Under the pieces are notes generated by a model that worked only from the letters and a program-made list of their open reading frames with translations, was not told the origin of the DNA and made no database searches. The translations under genes and the position numbers were made by a program. A stretch of 64,000 bases of DNA, from assembly GCA_033032175.1 (NCBI GenBank), contig CM065310.1, positions 5,146,001-5,210,000 of the forward strand. The letters are read 5' to 3'. This document shows, piece after piece, positions 23,001-34,250 of the stretch. How positions within the stretch are numbered: the stretch's first letter is position 1; every line of letters begins with the position of its first letter. This stretch comes from Saturnia japonica (lineage: Eukaryota > Arthropoda > Insecta > Lepidoptera > Saturniidae).

Positions 23001-26000
23001 CAATAATGTTTATGTTTGTAAAGGAAAAACACAAAATGTTAATGTAAGTTCACGTTCTAATAATGAGAATGGTTTTTCAAGAAAGTGGATGATGTAAAAA
23101 CAAAATATGATGAGAGCTTACAGTATTATGAATGTAGACACAAAAGCAATGTAACATGAAGAACTATAACATTATTAGATTACTACCTAAACGTTATAGC
23201 AAACACAGGCATCCTATTACAACATCAAATTTAACATAACAACATGGAAATATTCATTTTTATAAAATACAGACGACGAAACTACGTCTAGCATCTTTTG
23301 AAAACAGGGATTTCTTGTTAGCAACACAAAGGAGTAGGTAGTTGCTAATATAAATATTACAGAGTCAAGTATTCGATAGACGTGATACTAAAAGCGAAAC
23401 TATACCACAATGTTTTAGTATATTTAGATTGTTTTCTTGAAAGCTATATTAAATTAATATAGAGATACTTTATCAAGAAACATAAACAGCGTGATAACTA
23501 AATTCGATTATTCAGTCACAATTACACAATAATTTAGTTGTTTCTCTAATTGGCTATTACCTTGGTCGGTGTTAGATTTTTCCGCAGCTGCGCAAGCTGC
23601 GCGCCACTCCTGTAGTTCAGGACTTGGGATAAGACCAGCAGACCCACCAGATGCGTCCTTACGAGCTTGCCACCAGTGAGAGTCGTCCTTGCTGATTATC
23701 TGAGTTGATAAATATTATTTTTATTTTTGATAAATGTATACGGATTTCATAACTTAAAAGTAGTGTAATACTAGATCTTTTTAGGGCTGTTAAAAATGCA
23801 CTATTTCATGTAGTTTTGAAAAATATTTACTATAATCTATCACTTTTCTACGACTTATAAAAAATGTCAAGTCTAAATACCTGTAGTATGTCACCAGTAT
23901 TGAAAGCGATGCCAGCCTGTGCACATGGAATCAACTCATCTTCTAGAGGGTCATAATCGAATTGCGCTCTCACGAATATCTGCAAACATCGATTAATTTC
24001 TTACATCGCAATTAACAAAACATCAAAATAAAACTAATAAAATTACTGAAATAATTAGCTATAATAATTACAACAATTTAAAAAGTGGCTTTTAAAATTG
24101 TAATAGGATTCACAAAAAAATAAAAACAATTTACGCGAACAACATTTCGTATTATGATAATTGACTACCATTATAGATAAGATATTTACACCTAATATTG
24201 AAAATAGATTTATAAATTATCCGAATGACGAAATTAAATAATATGTAAATTATCAAAAACAACAACACAGAAAATGAAACAACCAATTAGATACAATTAA
24301 TGGGAACAGTGAAACATTGACAGTGATTTGTACGAAGACATGAAGCGATGATAAAAGAACAACAAGCGCACAGTGACAGAGGATATCGCGATGACGCGTG
24401 GCCATGCCCTGGTGAATAATACATACAAAATCATATAACATAACATATACATATAACATCAAAATACAACACAAACAAAATAACATAGAGTAGCATAGGA
24501 TTTAATCTCGCTACTTACTAGCACGGGCGAAGGCTTTATCCGGAAAAGCTAGTTAGGACAAATAAAATTTTAAAAGTGAGTTTTTAGAACCAATTTGCGT
24601 ATTAAGGGACAAGCATTTCAAACTGATTATAAACATATATATTATATTATGTGCGCTTGCTGACTTTTAATCTTATTGAAAAACAAGCGTTCAAATCACA
24701 GTAGCAACGTGTTAAGTGAACAAAATTACTATTACTTGTTAATAAAATTGTGTTAATCTAGTATTAAATTATACAGCTGGTTAATCTACAACTAAACGAA
24801 GTTCAAATTTAGTGATGGAAATCTTACAAGTTTAGATAATAATGCAAAACATAATGTTTTAAATTTATACAATTCTATATAGAAATATATATTAAAAATT
24901 ACCTCACAAGGTGGTGGCGCTGATCGGTATGATGGAACGATTTTGAAAGTTACGGAGCCTCGAGCTTCGCGCTGTGGATTTTTCGTCTTATTGTAAATTA
25001 TTAATCATCTTTCTGGACTTATTTTTAATTGTAATATAATAGTAGTAATCAAACTATGATTATTATATCTATAAATACGAACTTTTTTGCTATTGGAAAG
25101 TGTCGTTGAGAAACAAAGCAAATACAGTGGTAAACGGTTTGTAAGTTACAAGTTTAATATATGCGACAATAATTCGCAGATTTAGTATTCAGGGGTTTAG
25201 ACTTCTTCTAAAGAGGAATGAAAGCTTAAATACTGTTCGATCAAATTGATGATAGAACAGTAGAGTCTTATCAAAAAGCAACTTCAATCTAGCCCGTTCG
25301 AAAAAGTCCGATTCGAAAATCGTTTTAGGTCAAAAAGGGAAAGTTAAAACGTACCAGCATTCGCTGCAATTGCGCGACCGATTGGTTGGCGACGGGAGTT
25401 CCGTTGATTCTCTTTGATCTCGTCGCCAACGTGGAGAGTCGCCTGTCGATGAATCATGCCGCCGTGCATGATGCGGGCGACGATGCACCGACCGTCATCT
25501 GCCAGCTTTAGAGTTATTCCCTAGAATTCAAAATATCCGTATTTATTGTTTATGAAATGTATGCTAACGTAACTAAAATTATTATTATGCTGGCAGTTAG
25601 CGTTGCGAATGGTGAGTTAATAAAATTGAATGCTTAAACTGTCCATATTTCTTGGATATGGTTATTATTTTATATCGTAGGCGACTGTGTAGTGTATTCA
25701 TGTTTTGTCTGTGAATCACTTCTCGCATTCCCCTTGTCCGTCTTCGTCCATCACCGTTTTGCACCGAGTTAACTTCTCGATACTCCCATTAGAAAATGAG
25801 TTAATTTTTGATCCCATTGCAATTCTTGACTACTGATTCTCTTCGGATCTATATCAAAAGTCTTATTAATATAAACCTAACGTCAATAAGTCTATTCCAT
25901 TTCTGAAACTTCGAGACATCATGTCATAAAAACTAATCAAAGTCAGTTAAGCAGTTTTCCCTGATGCGAGTTCTAACATTCAAACAATAAAAAATAAGTA

Positions 26001-26422
26001 AGTACTTCGTGGTGATTATTTTGGGTTTTAGCAACGCGACTATAGCCACGAACGGAGTTTATTTATGGTTCATCATCATCACCATTAAAGCCTAAAGACG
26101 TCCACTGTTCGACATGGGCCGTCTTCAAAGATCGCCTCTTGGACCTATTCTGCGCTTCTCGCATCCAGTGGCTTTCCGCAACCTGCAACGTATTTATTAT
26201 TATTGTTATTACTAAAACAAGGTATCCCACCATAGGTTCGTCGGTGTTCTTCTGAAACTGCACGAGGCGCACCCTAGTCACGTTCTCGAACTCGGGTTCG
26301 GTGTCGTCCTCTTCCTCCGGCGGTGGGGCCGTGGTGCGTCCGTTGACTGGCGGCGGGGACGCACGCAACGACTCTTCGCCGTACACCTCTCGAGCGACCA
26401 CGTCGTGCGCCTGCAGTAGCGC
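16910..26422 (-). CDS. CASK: CASK (calcium/calmodulin-dependent serine kinase-type MAGUK), C-terminal half, ten exons
   Basis: Exons in transcription order are 26422-26231, 25520-25355, 24971-24903, 23979-23881, 23699-23561, 21926-21807, 21685-21575, 20586-20479, 18116-17941 and 17089-16910. Every junction is GT-AG with matching phase. The product (about 452 residues here) covers the end of L27 ([14 protein letters not shown]), PDZ, SH3 ([17 protein letters not shown]), a basic hook ([20 protein letters not shown]), and a guanylate-kinase-like domain ending [10 protein letters not shown]. These are CASK signatures, and this module order is the CASK/MPP type. CASK is a membrane-associated scaffold at synapses and epithelial junctions that binds neurexin/syndecan tails by its PDZ and protein 4.1 by its hook (family knowledge). 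One exon has an extra base (see PDZ exon 1). The N-terminal CaMK-like kinase and most of L27 lie beyond what I could find. Confidence 0.95.
17175..17290 (-). repeat. tRNA-derived SINE fragment in the last CASK intron
   Basis: On the minus strand it reads GTCGATCAATGTGAGTTCGA and AACCTGAGCTTTC, matching the SINE at 37165-37445 (GTTGATCGATGTAGGTTC, GCCTGAGCTTTC). The GTTCGAA-like block resembles a pol III B box. Confidence 0.5.
17299..17342. repeat. Perfect 22-bp tandem duplication
   Basis: A 22-bp unit starting GGTACCTAGTGTGCTC is repeated twice without mismatch, in a CASK intron. Each unit begins GGTA and ends TACC. Confidence 0.85.
17941..18116 (-). CDS. CASK: CASK exon: guanylate-kinase-like domain, DVEPQALK region
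   Basis: It encodes [20 protein letters not shown], then [20 protein letters not shown], then [18 protein letters not shown]. This is near-identical in pattern to other CASK GUK domains. Confidence 0.95.
18425..19712 (+). mobile_element. mariner transposon, copy 1 (in CASK intron)
   Basis: The inverted ends (left TATAGGCTGCACTAAAAG, right inward CGAGGGCGGCACTGAAAA) are flanked by TA at 18423-18424 and 19713-19714. At 1.29 kb it is full mariner length. It carries a broken transposase gene and is closely similar to the copy at 46284-47538. It lies in antisense orientation within a CASK intron. Confidence 0.92.
18598..19647 (+). pseudogene. mariner DD34D transposase, inactivated
   Basis: The N-terminal HTH region ([39 protein letters not shown]) runs 120 codons to a TAG at 18958-18960, where the other copy has Trp (TGG). 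Downstream, [25 protein letters not shown] and [16 protein letters not shown] keep the catalytic Asp positions, with 34 residues between the second and third Asp. Two bases are missing just after HTAHRT relative to copy 2, shifting the frame. A near-terminal GAA-to-TAA change adds another stop. It is not functional. Confidence 0.92.
19740..20290. repeat. Unclassified interspersed repeat (family F)
   Basis: Segments recur elsewhere. CATGCACGCAATACACTTAA and CGTATTAATTTATA match the block near 28860-28940. GAGACCTGGAGTACCATCTC, the TCTCATAATTGTT block and the CCATTTTAGTCAG/GTAATTTTC block match 49485-49965. No coding sequence was recognised. Confidence 0.5.
20479..20586 (-). CDS. CASK: CASK exon: guanylate-kinase-like domain, middle
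   Basis: It encodes [20 protein letters not shown] and [16 protein letters not shown]. The TTRP and YYFV blocks are standard GUK motifs. The phase is 1 at both ends, consistent with its neighbours. Confidence 0.94.
21575..21685 (-). CDS. CASK: CASK exon: start of guanylate-kinase-like domain
   Basis: It encodes [20 protein letters not shown] and ends PIPR/H at donor GTTAGT. The nucleotide loop reads GAHGVGRR rather than the GxxGxGKS/T of active guanylate kinases, as in other CASK proteins, which fits a protein-binding rather than catalytic role. Confidence 0.94.
21807..21926 (-). CDS. CASK: CASK exon: hook / protein 4.1-binding segment
   Basis: It encodes [20 protein letters not shown] and [19 protein letters not shown]. 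The basic RKKK run is the usual 4.1-binding part of CASK/p55-type MAGUKs (family knowledge). Confidence 0.94.
22000..23560 (-). other. Long CASK intron, nothing recognised
   Basis: This is the AT-rich intron between the hook exon and the SH3 exon. A GC-richer patch near 22330-22445 ends in a possible donor (CAG-GTAAAC), but its frames do not continue CASK, so it is not called an exon. Confidence 0.4.
23561..23699 (-). CDS. CASK: CASK exon: SH3 domain, second half
   Basis: It encodes [33 protein letters not shown] and a short tail. The WW pair and [11 protein letters not shown] block are typical of CASK/MPP SH3 domains. It ends in phase 1. Confidence 0.93.
23881..23979 (-). CDS. CASK: CASK exon: SH3 domain, first half
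   Basis: Thirty-three codons encode [18 protein letters not shown] and [12 protein letters not shown]. This has the ALYDY-like and GDIL-type SH3 motifs in their MAGUK form. Confidence 0.93.
24903..24971 (-). CDS. CASK: CASK exon: end of PDZ
   Basis: Twenty-three codons, phase 0, encode [16 protein letters not shown] and a short SAPPPCE linker. The longer Ser/Thr linker known from vertebrate CASK between PDZ and SH3 is absent here; the next exon starts the SH3 directly. Confidence 0.92.
25355..25520 (-). CDS. CASK: CASK exon: PDZ core, with a one-base frameshift
   Basis: The exon spans 166 nt between phase-0 junctions, so one base is in excess. The first part reads [20 protein letters not shown], then [16 protein letters not shown]. 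The rest reads in the next frame as [19 protein letters not shown]. The shift falls at about 25408-25416, inside or next to the GAGATCAAAGAGAATC stretch. Both halves match the CASK PDZ closely, so a sequencing or assembly error is the first explanation; a real loss-of-function allele is the alternative. Confidence 0.9.
26055..26185 (-). repeat. LINE/SINE 3' fragment in CASK intron
   Basis: Blocks such as CATCATCATCACCATTAAAG, AGACGTCCACTGTTCGACAT and GGCTTTCCGCAACCTGC follow the common lepidopteran repeat pattern (GACGTCCACTGCTGAACATAGGCC). It abuts the CASK L27/PDZ exon. Confidence 0.5.
26231..26422 (-). CDS. CASK: CASK exon: end of L27 and linker to PDZ start
   Basis: The acceptor is TTTTTTGCAG and the donor GTGGGA, with 64 codons, phase 0 at both ends. 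It encodes [20 protein letters not shown], a proline/acidic linker ([18 protein letters not shown]), and [20 protein letters not shown], the conserved start of the CASK PDZ. An in-frame ATG upstream at 26455 lies in the intron and is not taken as a start, because the acceptor is strong. Confidence 0.93.
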
Positions 26423-29400
26423 CTGCAAAAAACGCACACATCTTTTAAATGACAATAGTACCTATAGTAATAGTATACCAATTTTTTTTAATCTGAAATT
26501 TAGTGATCACAGCAGCTCATGGCTATCTATCAACAGACCTAAACAAAATTGCATCCCTATTAAGCCCGGATACTGCGTTTTTGCAAAGGAAATATCTATG
26601 GCGGTACTGCTTACATAGCCAAACTTTCGAACAATCCTTTATCTCCACTTTCTAAATGTTATTGAATTTTAATGTTAAAACACTTTATTAATTCATACTA
26701 ATCGTATATAATCAAAACAAATTACTCTGATAATGTAATATAGTCTACACCGTTAATTTGAATATATAAATTAATAATAGGAATTAAAAAAAAACAATAC
26801 ATAATATTTGCTCATTTTTCCCCACTCTTTACTATATATAATATGGGGTTAGACGATTTGGTAAATGAAGCATTCATGTATGGTTTATTATTTCACAAAT
26901 ACATCAAAAACTAATTAACTATGAAATAAAATATTAACATACTACATAAGCCAATTATTGCTCTATTTCTATACGAAATAAATAAATATTTATATACAAT
27001 GTACCTAAAGGATTTGTGACTGCAACATGGTATATACAATAATAGTACCACTTCATGATTTTGAAATAGACTTACTTCGTACTTGATAATATGTTTGCGG
27101 AAAAATGGTGAGTGGTAATTGATTCATCGTTGCTTTCGCTAAGTATGTCTTTTAAGATAATTCCTGTCTTCTTTCAACAGAACAGAATCACAGCTAAGAA
27201 TAGTTGGGCATTGTAACGTTATAAAATTAAAGTTATCCATTAAAGAAAAAATAAAGCCTGACAATTAAAAAGTATAAGGTCATTAATTAACAACCATTTT
27301 TTATTTTCCTTCTTATTTAATGGCAACGTTTGTATTATATATAATTATGGCAATTTCACGTTAATACAATATTTTTCTAATATTCCGAATTCAAGCAACG
27401 CTTAAAGAAGATAGTGGATCTCCTGTTAAAACTATCGATGAGTTTTTGTAGCACTTTAAAAAATACAAAATTGAAAACATGTGTGTGTTTATATCAGCTT
27501 TGACGCACGACTGTACTTTACTCCTAAAGTATGATTGTTTTTGAATATGCAATAGGCAAAGACGTGATTGATGAACTGATTGTTTGACTGACGGACTGAC
27601 AGACTGACTGATTGAGTGGTTAATGATTTATCTAAAAACAAGATAATGTATATAAACACATCGTAACGCATTTTGTTAACGCTAAACGTAACGCTTTTAT
27701 AAATGTCACTCTTCGTTAAATTTCCATACCGGAGTACTTGTGAATTGATTCATAATGAGTAAACTCCAATAATTAATGGACTTACGATTTAAAAACCAAA
27801 TTATTTGCTGACAAAACAAATATACACCCAATAAATAAATGCGGATACAAGTTTTCGGATTATGTGCTAATTTTAAAATGTTTCCGCTCAATTTTATCTG
27901 ATCCCCTTTCATTTTACGGTTGAACGCTTTTGGCAGACGAGCGTGAATAGAAAGTGAAATACTTCGAACAAACAATCTGATATTGCGCCAATCCAGTAAT
28001 CCATCGAACGGTAGTGGCCACCGCAGCGGATTCACTTCAGATATTCAATTCAATCCGACAAACATCAACGCTGTAGAGTTGGTTTCGAATCAAATTGCAT
28101 TTCATTTTAATGCTTAAAACCAGTTTGCATTTGGTGATATTAGAAAGAATAATTATTTAGCTTGGGTTTTTTTTCATAACTTTTTTTTATTATAAGATAT
28201 GTATGAGTACACAATAACAATAATTATAGTCGTTTATTGAAAATCGCAACAACCTCCTCAATAGAATAATGCATTAATAAATGCACGTAGTAATTTCGTA
28301 TAAATAATTACAACGTCATATTTCTGTATTAATTTTATCCTAATAAAGCGAGTGATTTCATATTTGTATCACCGTGTAAGTTATAAAATGTATTAGGTAA
28401 TATTACCATTGATATAAAAGAAACCATATAACGAACATACGAGTATAATCAATAACATAAACTTTTAACTTGCTCCTAAGTTGAAATTAACAAAAATTTC
28501 AAATACATTTTACATATTAATAAAGATAACGAAAGATGTCTTTAATAAGGTAAACAAAAGTAGTTAACGAGAAAATTGAACATTACCATAAATTAAAGCT
28601 AGTGAGTGAGGTGTATTATTCTTGTAATGCTACGATACTTTATAAATATATCACAGTACAGTATGTAGTTGACAATATTTTAAAATCCTTTGCTTCTACT
28701 CTGTATGACTTTTTGACCCCAGACTATTAAGTACTTGACATTGGCAGTATTAACGTAAACAATGAATATTTTATTATATTTGTAACACTAATTACATTAT
28801 CGCTTTCTGCACTTCTATATCATTATTTTAAATATAAATTTTAATTATGCCAAACATCACACTGTTCTGTGCGCGCAATATGCTTAAAAAGGGTACAAAC
28901 TACAAACTTTTCTCTTCGCGTATTAATTTATAGATTATACGAAACCTTAATTTTCAAATTTAGAAGCAGTAAATTTGTCGTTCATATATGAAAAGATAAC
29001 AAGAAAATTTACATAACAATTGATAATTTCATGTGATAGAAACACGTATTAAGGGTAATCCAAAGTCAATATTATAACAAAAGGATCTAACAAATAAACC
29101 TTGAATCGCAACAGTGTACTCCCAGTTAGGTACATTTAAATACTGAAATTCACGATCAGTCATTGGAATTTTAAATCTTAAAAAAAGAAAACTAAGACAT
29201 TTACTTATTTTTATATCTGCAATTTCTGTAAATGATAGAAATAACTACGTATAAAATACCTAATAATTATAATGTATCCTTGATATTATATTACACATCA
29301 TTAATATTTCAATCGAAGTTTGCGTTCTTGAAAACTTACTGCCTTCTCTTTAGCCCAGTCGTGTATTACGTTTTATTAAGTAAACGTAGCGTATTATCAG

Positions 29401-30340
29401 AAAAGAATGGAAAACTCTTTAACACTGGTTTAAACCATTAGTTTAACCTGAAACATGAAGGACAGATATCATCGAATTACTAGAATAATAATTTCTTCAA
29501 ATACCATTAGGTTTTTAAATATACAGTTTTCTTTACATTGGTTTAGTACATAAACTGAGATAAGTAAATAGACTTCATCTACACTAAACGATAATACTGA
29601 ATGTTGATAATTATCGACTGCTTTCTTATATTTAAATGAAACAGTATTCGTAGATAAAATGAGATTTAACGACCGTCTCATTGACATATTAAGTAACATC
29701 CATATCATGCGATGAATGGTCGTCAGCTACGAAAGTGATATTTAATTAAAATTAAATATTGTGGTTATATTCTAACCAGGAACGTGAGTCCTACAAACCA
29801 CAAAGTTTGGTGATAAAAGTGACAGAAGCATGTAGCATGTATGTACACACCTACATATATCATTACGTACTTAAAGGAGCAGCAAGATGATTATAATACA
29901 AATAAAATAGGAAAAAATATCCCTTTTCAAAATGTTCAAAGCAAAATATTGCGGTAGAACCGATATTAATTGAAATGCACATTTTATATGAGTACCTACT
30001 CTCTGCTACTCTGAGATCTACAAACATGAAACTGTCCGAGTGTAAACACAAACCACTGCAATCGTCATTTTCGATTGAACCGATCCGGTGACCTAATATT
30101 TTATACCCAAACTTGAGATTAATATGCTTCAATAAGCATAACCGAAAACCACTAGTGAATCGAACACAAACGAACGAATAATCACGTTGAATATAATTAT
30201 TCTCCAGGTCAGAAATTACAAAATATACGGACGAATTAATTTGTTATATTTTGCATATTACGGTAAGTAATTCCTTTTTTTATGTGTAATATCTTTCCTC
30301 TCATTTTGCTGCAATAACTGGGAGTGTTTTCGTGAAAAGA
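26423..30340. other. AT-rich sequence upstream of the last CASK exon found; no further CASK exon recognised
   Basis: I looked on the minus strand for the exon preceding ALLQ (expected to end in a leucine-rich L27 helix with QPH) and for kinase-domain motifs and found none. A tetranucleotide-like GACT/GATT run lies at 27567-27618. A repeat segment like family F lies at 28845-28990. Confidence 0.4.
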
Positions 30341-30344
30341 GACG

Positions 30345-30410
30345 CAAGTGAGTAACAGGAAGACTGAGATGAGCGCGCTATTTATTCGGAGTTAACCAAT
30401 GAGCGCCGTG
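30345..30410 (-). promoter_or_regulatory. Candidate minus-strand core promoter
   Basis: On the minus strand, reading down from 30408, are CATTGG (inverted CCAAT), AATAAATAGCGCG (TATA-like) and CTCAGTC (insect initiator, near 30365), at roughly suitable spacing. The surrounding block 30340-30560 is richer in G+C than its flanks. It would suit an alternative CASK promoter, but no linked exon was found. Confidence 0.25.
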
Positions 30411-30996
30411 GTAGAGTTGGCCAACAGTGTGTTGTGTGGGTATGTGACGAGAAAGAGAAAAGAAAAGGAGAACGCATCAGCTGTGCGTTCAAGTTACAGC
30501 GTTGTGTATAAAGTGTGCTGTCATGTGAACTAATTTATATGTGTAAACTATATTAACTGAGATGTTACACATCATTTGCGACCACTGTAAAGTGTGCTTT
30601 TTTTATTTTTAAATGTGGCCAAATGCTAAACTTATTCAGAAAGGATGTATTTGTTCTGCACCGGTTGAGTGTTAATAGAAATGGATTTCATTTCAATTAA
30701 ATAAATGACTATTATAAACGATATTCATCAGGTAGTTTTAATATTAAATAAAATGTCCCGTAATAAAAGAATTTGGAAAAAATATCTACAATATTATTAA
30801 ATTCTTCATCAACTATGTCCAATAGGAAAACTGTCTTTTTTATACGGAAGTCTAAAAATAAAACTGCATTTTTCCATTAAAATGTAATTTCCTAACTTCC
30901 TTCCTCGAAGTAATTTAAATATGGTAATGGAACACTGTGACAGAAAAAAAACCATACCTACAATCTATCTTATCATTTTACAATTTCAGTTGCTTG

Positions 30997-31520
30997 TCTA
31001 TACAATTAATAAAATTCAAGTGTCTGTTTGTAATGTCAAAATAACAGTTTTTTACTAAATGTATATGAAAGTATGTACGATACCTATAACAAAAACCCCT
31101 TTAAAAAAAAATTCTGTCTATCTGTCTGTTTGTTCAGGGTAATCTCCGAAACGGTTGGACCGATTTTGACGGGACTTTCACTGATAGATAGCTGATGATA
31201 TAGGGAGTAATTTGGCTACATTAATTTTAGAAAAATAATTAGGGTTCCACACAAATAAAAAAAAACTGGTAATGGTGAATCAATTCGGGCGCTTAAATGG
31301 CTTATGCTGAGTAAACCATAAGAGATATAGCAAATTAATGTAGGTACTAAACAATTGTAGACATTAAAAATACCTACAAAAAAGTCTAGCAGAGTATACG
31401 TCTATCTTCTAAGGAACACCCACAATAAGCATTTTTGTTTTTATAATAGCCGGGAGCGGGGGAGCAAAAATTGCGCGGGCATTCTGTAGTCCACGTGAGC
31501 GAAGCCACGGGCACAGCTAG
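30997..31520 (+). mobile_element. Helitron-like repeat family B, copy 1
   Basis: It begins TCTATACAATTAATAAAATT and ends GCCACGGGCACAGCTAG followed by T. Inside are a TCTG/TTTG microsatellite-like stretch, CTCCGAAACGGTTGGACCGA, TTAGGGTTCC and GAGTAAACCATAAGAGAT. The copies at 35322-35851 and 45498-46019 share the same ends and order. The 5'-TC and CTAG-3' termini suggest a non-autonomous Helitron. Confidence 0.6.
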
Positions 31521-32094
31521 TATCTTAAATATATTTTTTAACTATAGCGTACCAAAGGTACACACAAAAAGTTGGCGTTTTTGGATTTTTTATAGTACAT
31601 TATAGATACAACTTTACAAGCATACTATTTTGCCTAGAAAGAGTTAAGTTCAAAATATCAACGTTATATTTGATTTGTCCAGAAAATCCTATAAAATCAG
31701 AAAAATATTTTTTTAGCATTACGGATAAAAGGGTTTCGTCGGTGTAAACGATATGATATTACAGATACCAAGATTAAAGTAAAAACCATTAGGACTTAAA
31801 AAGTATCTTGTTAAAAAAATCACTTCTCAAATAATAATCTTCGGATTATATTTTTACTGTTGAATAAATTCGGTATCGTTGTTTACCTAAAAATATTTAA
31901 AAAAATGAAACACTCCAAACTATTGATCATACTTAGCGTTTCTATTTTGTAATAAACGAAATAATTCAAACATTTAACTCTTTGCATAAGAAATAAATGA
32001 TGACAAATAATGTAAATGATTATATTTACCACAAACTTTCTCAGATGTTTTATAAAGTTTTCTTACATCTCAGGAGCAGCAAGCACTTATTATA
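31521..32094. other. AT-rich spacer, nothing recognised
   Basis: No coding or repeat signature was recognised. Confidence 0.4.
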
Positions 32095-32660
32095 TTACAC
32101 ACATACATCACGCCTCTCATCGGGGTAGGCAGATACCACGTCCATCCACTTGCTACATTCTTGGCATACATCTTGCACTTCTTCAACAATCATCAATCTT
32201 TTCACGAACGTTCGTCGGTTTAGAGTACTCTTGAACTGACTTTTCTTCAGAACGTCCCTGATTTGTTCGAGGAACGTTCGTCTAGGCCTTCCTCTTTCAA
32301 AGCTCTCATTCACACTCTCCTTATTTTGTTTAGTCATTCTTCTTTCTTTCATCCTCTCTACATGCCCAAACTATCTAAGGATCCCTATCTCAATCCGTGT
32401 GACAATATCTTCTTTCACACCAAAAACTTCTCTTATCACACTATTTCTTATCCCGTTATTCAATTTCACTCCTGACATATCTCTTTAGCGCTCTCATTCT
32501 TGCTGCATTTATTCTGCTTTCATACTTTTTCTGCCACACCCAGCTTTCATTCCTGGAAGTTGAAACAAACACAACTCTATGCACATCCAGACGAGCTTTC
32601 GTAGAAATTTCTATATTTATTACGGTTAATAAAGTTTCAAGTATTAATATGCACACTATC
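32095..32660 (-). pseudogene. C-terminal part of a LINE ORF2, frame-broken
   Basis: Minus-strand frames give ESWVWQKKYESRINAARMRA, then FERGRPRRTFLEQIRDVLKK, then RRTFVKRLMIVEEVQDVC and SKWMDVVSAYP. These match, in order, the tail shared by many arthropod non-LTR elements (W.WQKK.ESRINA.EMR, GRGRPR..., MKRLM.V.EA...C, W.S.VSAYP). The intervening CGH/zinc-knuckle region is out of frame or lost. Confidence 0.65.
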
Positions 32661-33206
32661 GGGATGGAAAATATACAAAAAGCTAAAAATAGTGTAAAAT
32701 AATATAGCCTTATATTTTATTTACAAGTCTCGTAGTGAATATATTGAATTACAAAAGGCATTAACCTAAAGTTATTGAAATCGAAAAGTACTCGATTAAT
32801 CTTTGTTCTTTATTTACCAAATCAAAAAAAATAACTTTAGACACTTTATTTGACAAAACTATAGCTTTAATATATACTTACACCTATAGACAAAATAGAA
32901 AGTACTTAAGACAGCGGATTACAAATAACATACAGGAAATAAGAGAACGTAAAATACAATATTCACTTAAATTCTCAAGAATAAAATCAAGGTATAAAGC
33001 TGTAACTCGAAGAGATAGTGGTCGACGTAAGTACACGAAATAAAAATAGTAAAGAAAAATCTTGGGCGGGGTTTAGTAATAAATGTATGGTTTCTATACT
33101 TTATATCTAAACGTACACAACGTCACATTATAAATTGCCCATCTAACAAAAACATTGCTTAGAATGAAAAGGAAAACAAACAAAACCAAACCAATTTTAT
33201 ATCGTA

Positions 33207-33894
33207 CTACCTGACCCGCGCAACTTCGTCTGCGTCACATAACAGAGAAAAATAACAATTGTTGTAGGCACTTACAATACAATTTATACGTGCCGCCGCC
33301 CGCCTGTCACATCATTCCGCTAAAATGCACGCGCGGTACTTGATTATTATTCTGCTGCAGAGTTATTTAAAAACTTATATCTCCTAAGATATTTATTGGA
33401 TTCAAATAATGTAAACGACAATTTTGTCCAACATTAAATAATTGTGATGAATAACGTATTTATTTCGATAAGGATTAATACCATGTTTATAAAAACACCT
33501 TCGCAAATAATGCATTATTTTAGAACAAATTTTATTGCCATAAAAAAGGTTATATTGCGTCAACCTTAAAAGATAGACATATCGAGAACTTTTTTAGAAC
33601 TTTTTAAGAGAAACAATTCCGTCACACATCATTGTTGCGTAAATTTAACCCTTTATGCAGGGCACGCAATGGAAACTTTCAAAAGGAATAATTTTTCCCC
33701 GTTTTTGCAACATTTTTCATTGATACTCCGCTCCTATTGATCGTAGCGTGATGTTATATAGCCTTCCTCGATAAATGGGCTATCCAACACTAAATTAAGT
33801 TTTCCATTCCAACCAGTACTTCCTGAGATTAGCGCGTTCAAACAAACAAACAAACAAACAAACAAATTCTTCAGCTTTATAATATTAGTATAGA
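33207..33894 (-). mobile_element. Helitron-like repeat family A with (TTTG)n
   Basis: On the minus strand it begins TCTATACTAATATTATAAAG, runs through a (TTTG)n array (plus-strand CAAA repeats at 33839-33865), and ends at GCGCGGGTCAGGTAG next to T (CTAG changed to GTAG). Internal blocks include GCGCTAATCTCAGGAAGTAC and GATAGCCCATTTATCGAGGA. This is a very common moth/butterfly repeat structure. A further fragment lies at about 36965-37080. Confidence 0.65.
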
Positions 33895-33989
33895 TTAGCT
33901 GTTCTCGCGGTTCCTCCATTATGCATTAGTTATTTACTATATTAATTATGGAATTACATTTTATACTTTCCGTGTAAAAATTTCAAAAT

Positions 33990-34250
33990 CAGAAGTAGGT
34001 AAGTAATAAAAATAATACGAATTTTAAAAGTATTATACCTAAAACAATACTTATAGCCTATCAGATATAAAATGACAAGCTTTCAGTGTACAAAATTTCG
34101 TTAAAATCAACCGGCCGATTTTTGAGTTACATTCAGACACAATGCACACAAACTTTTTTTAATTGTGATGTGGTGATCAGGGTCGTATAAAAATAAAATA
34201 AATGTCTATTAGGGGATTGCAAAAAAACTACATGTACAGGCAGAACTACA
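33990..34250 (-). repeat. Truncated Helitron-like or RTE-like repeat
   Basis: On the minus strand it starts near TCTATATTAATAAATCTGTA and includes CTCAAAAATCGGCCGGTTGA and CTGAAAGCTTGTCATTTTAT, resembling the target-region wording of other families here. The 3' end was not found. Confidence 0.4.

Noticed and set aside
26423..26455. ATG-initiated extension of the CASK frame ([11 protein letters not shown]) upstream of ALLQ
   Set aside because: A strong acceptor (TTTTTTGCAG) sits exactly before ALLQ and the upstream residues do not match the family, so it is intronic read-through.
27706..28035. 109-codon minus-strand frame
   Set aside because: It has no recognisable domain, no splice context, and ordinary AT-rich composition over most of its length.
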